Assembly (NCBI GenBank): GCA_035222895.1
Contig: JAVYIG010000090.1
Coordinates: 558,001 to 622,000, forward strand
DNA: 64,000 nucleotides
Reading direction: 5' to 3'
Source: Strongylocentrotus droebachiensis
Taxonomy: Eukaryota; Echinodermata; Echinoidea; Camarodonta; Strongylocentrotidae
Shown: positions 60,601 through 64,000 of the stretch, piece by piece
How positions within the stretch are numbered: the stretch's first letter is position 1
Layout of the letters: each line of letters opens with the position of its first letter
Notes under the pieces: model-generated
Told to the model about the DNA's origin: nothing
Database searches by the model: none
Seen by the model: only the letters and a program-made list of their open reading frames with translations
Made by a program: the position numbers and the translations under genes

Positions 60601-61509
60601 CAAAACGGATTCGAATGAACATCTCATGCAGGCGGAGTTTGTTTTATGTCTTGCTGAAAAATTACCTTGTAGGTCTTTGGAGGAAATTAATTTATAATGC
60701 AACATGTATAAATAATAAATATGAGGGTGATTCCAAAGTAATTTGCCATATACGTTTACCGAACACATCTAAGATTTAAGAACACCTGATCAATGTAATA
60801 AGGAGATAACTCTATTAACTTAGATCAGACCACGCATCTAGGATACTGATACTTTCGATGTTGAAATATATAGGTATTATATGATACTAGGAAACGTGAT
60901 GGACACAAAATGAGCTAATATCTAATCCCCAAACGTATTCGATATATAGCACCTTTTATTGCAATCATGAAGCGTTGCATACCCACGATCTGAAGACCCG
61001 AACTCGAAGACCCGATGGTGCGAAGTAAGCTTGCTCCACAAGTTGGGACCAGGACCAGGCGAGCCGACACAAGCGATCATCATCAATCACAATAAATGGG
61101 ACATACCGCGGACTTGCGCATTATCGAAGTGGTAACTTCTCTATTCTAGAACAAATGTAATTAAAGCATGCAGTGTATTTCATACTGAAGAGTTTATTAG
61201 ACAGAGCTAGAAAATAAATTGTGCTCCAGTGTTTCGGAGAAGGAAGTAACACGTCTAAATAACCATCATCGTTACTCCTATATGCTTCCCAATAAAGACA
61301 GAGCGCAATTTATGGGGAAAGGTGATGTATCAGTATGGGTATCCACCATTATTAATATCCGGTCTTAAAGCCATCACAGCCACAGGGAAGAACGTTCCAT
61401 CCAAATCAAGAAGTGCCCAAATTGGAGTTCAATACCATGGGAAAGTTTGCAAGGATCAAATGCTTAAATAGGCTTACAATGAAACAATTTTACAAAAGGG
61501 AAGAAAACG
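57641..61509. other. Long unique sequence, no supported gene
   Basis: A 91-codon - strand frame at 58464-58739 is non-repetitive (contains RKPRDRGRKTKTKWVCNYLD) but unplaced. 59520-59880 and 60300-60660 are complex, less AT-rich stretches. The 162-codon - strand frame at 60280-60768 has no recognised family. Confidence 0.3.
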
Positions 61510-61800
61510 TCAAGTAACTGAAAAAAGAGAGAGAGCGAGAGAGATAAATACAAAGATAAAGACAGACAGAGAGGGGAAAAGGAGGGAGCTAGATGGAATA
61601 GGAGTGAAGAAAGTGAGAGATAAAGACAAAAGAGAAAAGATATAGAGAGGCAGGAATACAGAGAGATAATGGCAGACAGACATTCAGAGAGGAAATGCGA
61701 GAAAGAATGAGAGAGAGAAAAAGAAAGAGAGGAGAGATAGACAAAAAGAGTGAGAAAGAAAGAGAGAGAGAGAGAAAGAAAGAGAAAGAAAAAGGAAATA
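61510..61800. repeat. Purine-rich GA/GAAA tract
   Basis: Degenerate GAGAGA, AAAGAGA and GACAGA words over about 290 bases. Confidence 0.85.
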
Positions 61801-63137
61801 CAAATTGACCCTCCCCCCCAAAAAAAAATATCGGAAATTAAACCGCTTGATTAATCGCCCCTTTCTTGCCTCCCAGCTCAGGCGCTGACTAAATGACTTC
61901 AGGAAACATTTTTAGAAGGTGATAGGTATGATTTCCTTCTTTGGACGCTTCTACTGGATACCATAATAGCGTTAGCAAGCACAAATACATCCCTGGAATC
62001 AAGACCTCCTTATTACGGAGAGCACTTTTCTAGTAATGACCCTATTACTTTCCATCACAGCCAGATAATGATGTGAAAGATCAACACGAATTTAGCGTGG
62101 GCAAACAAAATGGTTAGACGTGGTCCCGGTCATTAGAGCGTTGTGCTCAGTTGCGTGAAGTATCCGTTTTAGTTACACTCAACTTACGGAGAAGTAGACA
62201 AACAAGAACATTTCCCAGGTAAACTAAATCGCTGGCAAGAAAACCCTGATGAAGGTTACCATTCTATATCAAGTAGCTGATCTCGACCCTTGATTTAATT
62301 TGATCTTTCACTGTTGCTCGACCTTTCACCAGAGAACCTTCGGTCTTTCCGCAAATGCGAATTAAGCAGAAATCATTTTAAAAATAGTCATGTACCGTCG
62401 ATATATGTTAATAATTCTGGACAGTGCTGTGAACAACCTTTTTCGAAAGCTACTTCAATGTATATTGAATATCTTTATAAATATCATGATGCAACACGAC
62501 AGCTAAATAAATCCATTCAAAGGATGCAGGATATTGTCTGATTTCGCTGTTTCAAAGGACATATTAAGCAAAAGAACGACTTTCATGTGTTTTCGACAGC
62601 TTCTGCAATTGCTACTGAACAGTCTGTTAATAAAAACCATTTACCAAAACAGCTACTTAATGTCCAGTTTTTCCCCGAATTCGCTGTTTTAAAGGGCACA
62701 TTTCGAGAAATGTGTTGGAAAATGGTGTCCATTACGTCTTTGTGTGGGGAATGAAATTACTGCAATTATCATTATAGACTGACGCAACCGATTACCAACT
62801 TCAGACTAAAGGCGAATTAGAAATAGCACCCTTTTATTTATATCCGAAATTCCATCAAGGACAAAACGTGATATTTCGGGATTATTGTTTCATTTTTTTC
62901 ATTGATAAAAGCAAGATTAAATTTCACGTGGGCACGGTGACTTTGACACTCAATTAGTTACCAAAGCAATTAAATATGATATCACTGTATACTGCCACTT
63001 TGCATGTCCTTAACCTACGGGTTACGCCCTGTCTATATTTGAGATGTGAAAAACTCAATTATTGAAACGTACAATCTATCAATAAGTCTCAACTGAGAGT
63101 AGACGAGGACAATAATATTGGTCCAACTCATTAGCAA
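61801..63137. other. Unassigned AT-rich sequence
   Basis: The word TTCGCTGTTT(C/T)AAAG repeats near 62542 and 62680. No gene recognised. Confidence 0.35.
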
Positions 63138-64000
63138 TTTAATTTGAATTTGATTACTGAGGATTTTGTATTGAAACAGATTGATAATCTGAGTATAGAT
63201 AAAGCAACTGGTGAAGATCACATCAGCTGTAAACTTTTAAAGATGACGAAGAATGTTATCGCAGAGTCTCTTTGTGATATCATTAACAAATCCCTGTCTA
63301 CAGGAGTTGTTCCACGTGAATGGAAAAAGGCTCGGGTAGTACCAATATTCAAATCTGGAGATATTTCTTCTTTGAATAATTACCGCCCCATTTCAATATT
63401 ACCTATCGTGAGTAAAATATAGAAAGGGCCGTCCACCAACAACTCAGTGAATTCTTGGACGTGAATCAATTATTACACCCTAATCAGTCTGGTTTTAGAC
63501 CTAAACATTCAACAGCTACTGCCCTTGCAAAACTTGTAAATCAATGGTCGTTGAATATTGATAACAAAGGAATTTCTGGAGTTGCCTTCATAGATCTTCG
63601 TAAGGCTTTTGATACTGTTGACCATGAGCTACTTCTACATAAACTAGCTTGTATAGGTTGTAGTACTAGGACTATTTATTGGTTCAAATCATATCTAGGG
63701 GATCGACAACAAGTGACCCAATTCAAAGGAGCCAAGTCGCATCCATCAACCATCAAATTAGGTGTGCCACAAGGTTCAATTCTTGGTCCCCTTTTATTTT
63801 CAATATATGTTAATAGTCTACCTGAATGTACTCCTGAAGGTATCATAGATATGTATGCTGACGATACGACACTTACCGTCAGTGCAAATGATGCAACTGT
63901 TGTGGAAGAAAAATTAACTGTTGCGTAAAACAGAGTCATGGCATGGATTAAGGAAAATCGTCTTGTTCTTAACACTGAAAAAACTTGTGTCATGTTAATA
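63138..64000 (+). mobile_element. CR1/L2-like LINE reverse transcriptase, broken, runs off the window
   Basis: Reverse transcriptase blocks in order: TEDFVLKQIDNLSIDKATGE, VVPIFKSGDISSLNNYRPIS, HPNQSGFRPKHSTATAL, FIDLRKAFDTVDHELL (palm A, first catalytic Asp), LGVPQGSILGPLLF (block B), DMYADDTTLTV (the YADD catalytic pair) and MAWIKENRLVLNTEKT (thumb). The frame shifts by one base near 63418 (between VSKI and ERAVHQQL), and an in-frame TAA lies at 63926-63928, so this copy is inactive. No endonuclease domain is seen upstream, so it is probably 5' truncated near 63138. The 3' end is outside the window. Confidence 0.93.

Noticed and set aside
60280-60768. 162-codon - strand frame
   Set aside because: No motif, signal or splice support recognised; kept only as unassigned sequence.
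1-64000. Search for LTR retrotransposons, retrovirus copies, CRISPR arrays, rRNA or bacterial-type operons
   Set aside because: No long direct terminal repeats with internal gag-pol, no protease/integrase motifs, no spaced short direct-repeat array and no rRNA-like sequence were seen.

Overview
The window is invertebrate animal nuclear DNA: AT-rich, intron-bearing, gene-poor, and full of short hairpin (MITE-like) elements, LINE and SINE fragments and GA, GT and trinucleotide microsatellites. An aldehyde dehydrogenase ending, CR1/L2-like and L1/Tx1-like LINE pieces and TTAGGG-type interstitial repeats suit a marine deuterostome invertebrate, possibly an echinoderm. I cannot fix the species, and this is an inference from style rather than from a diagnostic gene.

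Host genes. The only host gene I can support is the 3' end of a class 1/2 aldehyde dehydrogenase on the + strand. Three coding pieces (1-44, 7098-7212, 7774-7806) encode its last 63 residues, ending in VTVKIPQKNS and a TAA. The first intron in view is about 7.05 kb and holds several small repeats. A weak candidate exon lies on the - strand at 57254-57339.

Layout. 1-7969: ALDH 3' end. 8.8-9.6 kb and 13.7-14.0 kb: LINE remnants. 9766-13643: a 3.9 kb foldback element with about 600 bp near-identical inverted arms built from a 63 bp palindromic unit, flanked by a 6 bp direct repeat; no transposase is visible in it. 14-19.4 kb: small hairpin elements, SINE pieces and duplications. 20.8-21.7 kb: 3' end of a CR1/L2-like LINE. 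22.1-22.3 kb: cluster of four CACGTG sites. 24.9-25.8 kb: a tandem duplication, one copy of which is split by a 5'-truncated L1/Tx1-like LINE with 15 bp target duplications. 26.3-30.3 kb: hairpin MITEs, a SINE and a reverse transcriptase scrap. 31482-33180: a whole mariner-type DNA transposon with an uninterrupted 364-residue DD41D transposase and unusually long (about 200 bp) inverted repeats. 36.0 kb: paired CACGTG sites. 40189-40967: GC-rich TA-flanked MITE. 44148-45467: a telomere-like foldback repeat with an 880 bp near-complete palindrome inserted into it. 45.5-63 kb: mostly unique AT-rich DNA with microsatellites. 63138-64000: reverse transcriptase of a CR1/L2-like LINE running off the right edge.

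The most interesting feature is the 9766-13643 foldback element. No retrovirus, LTR element or Polinton was recognised.
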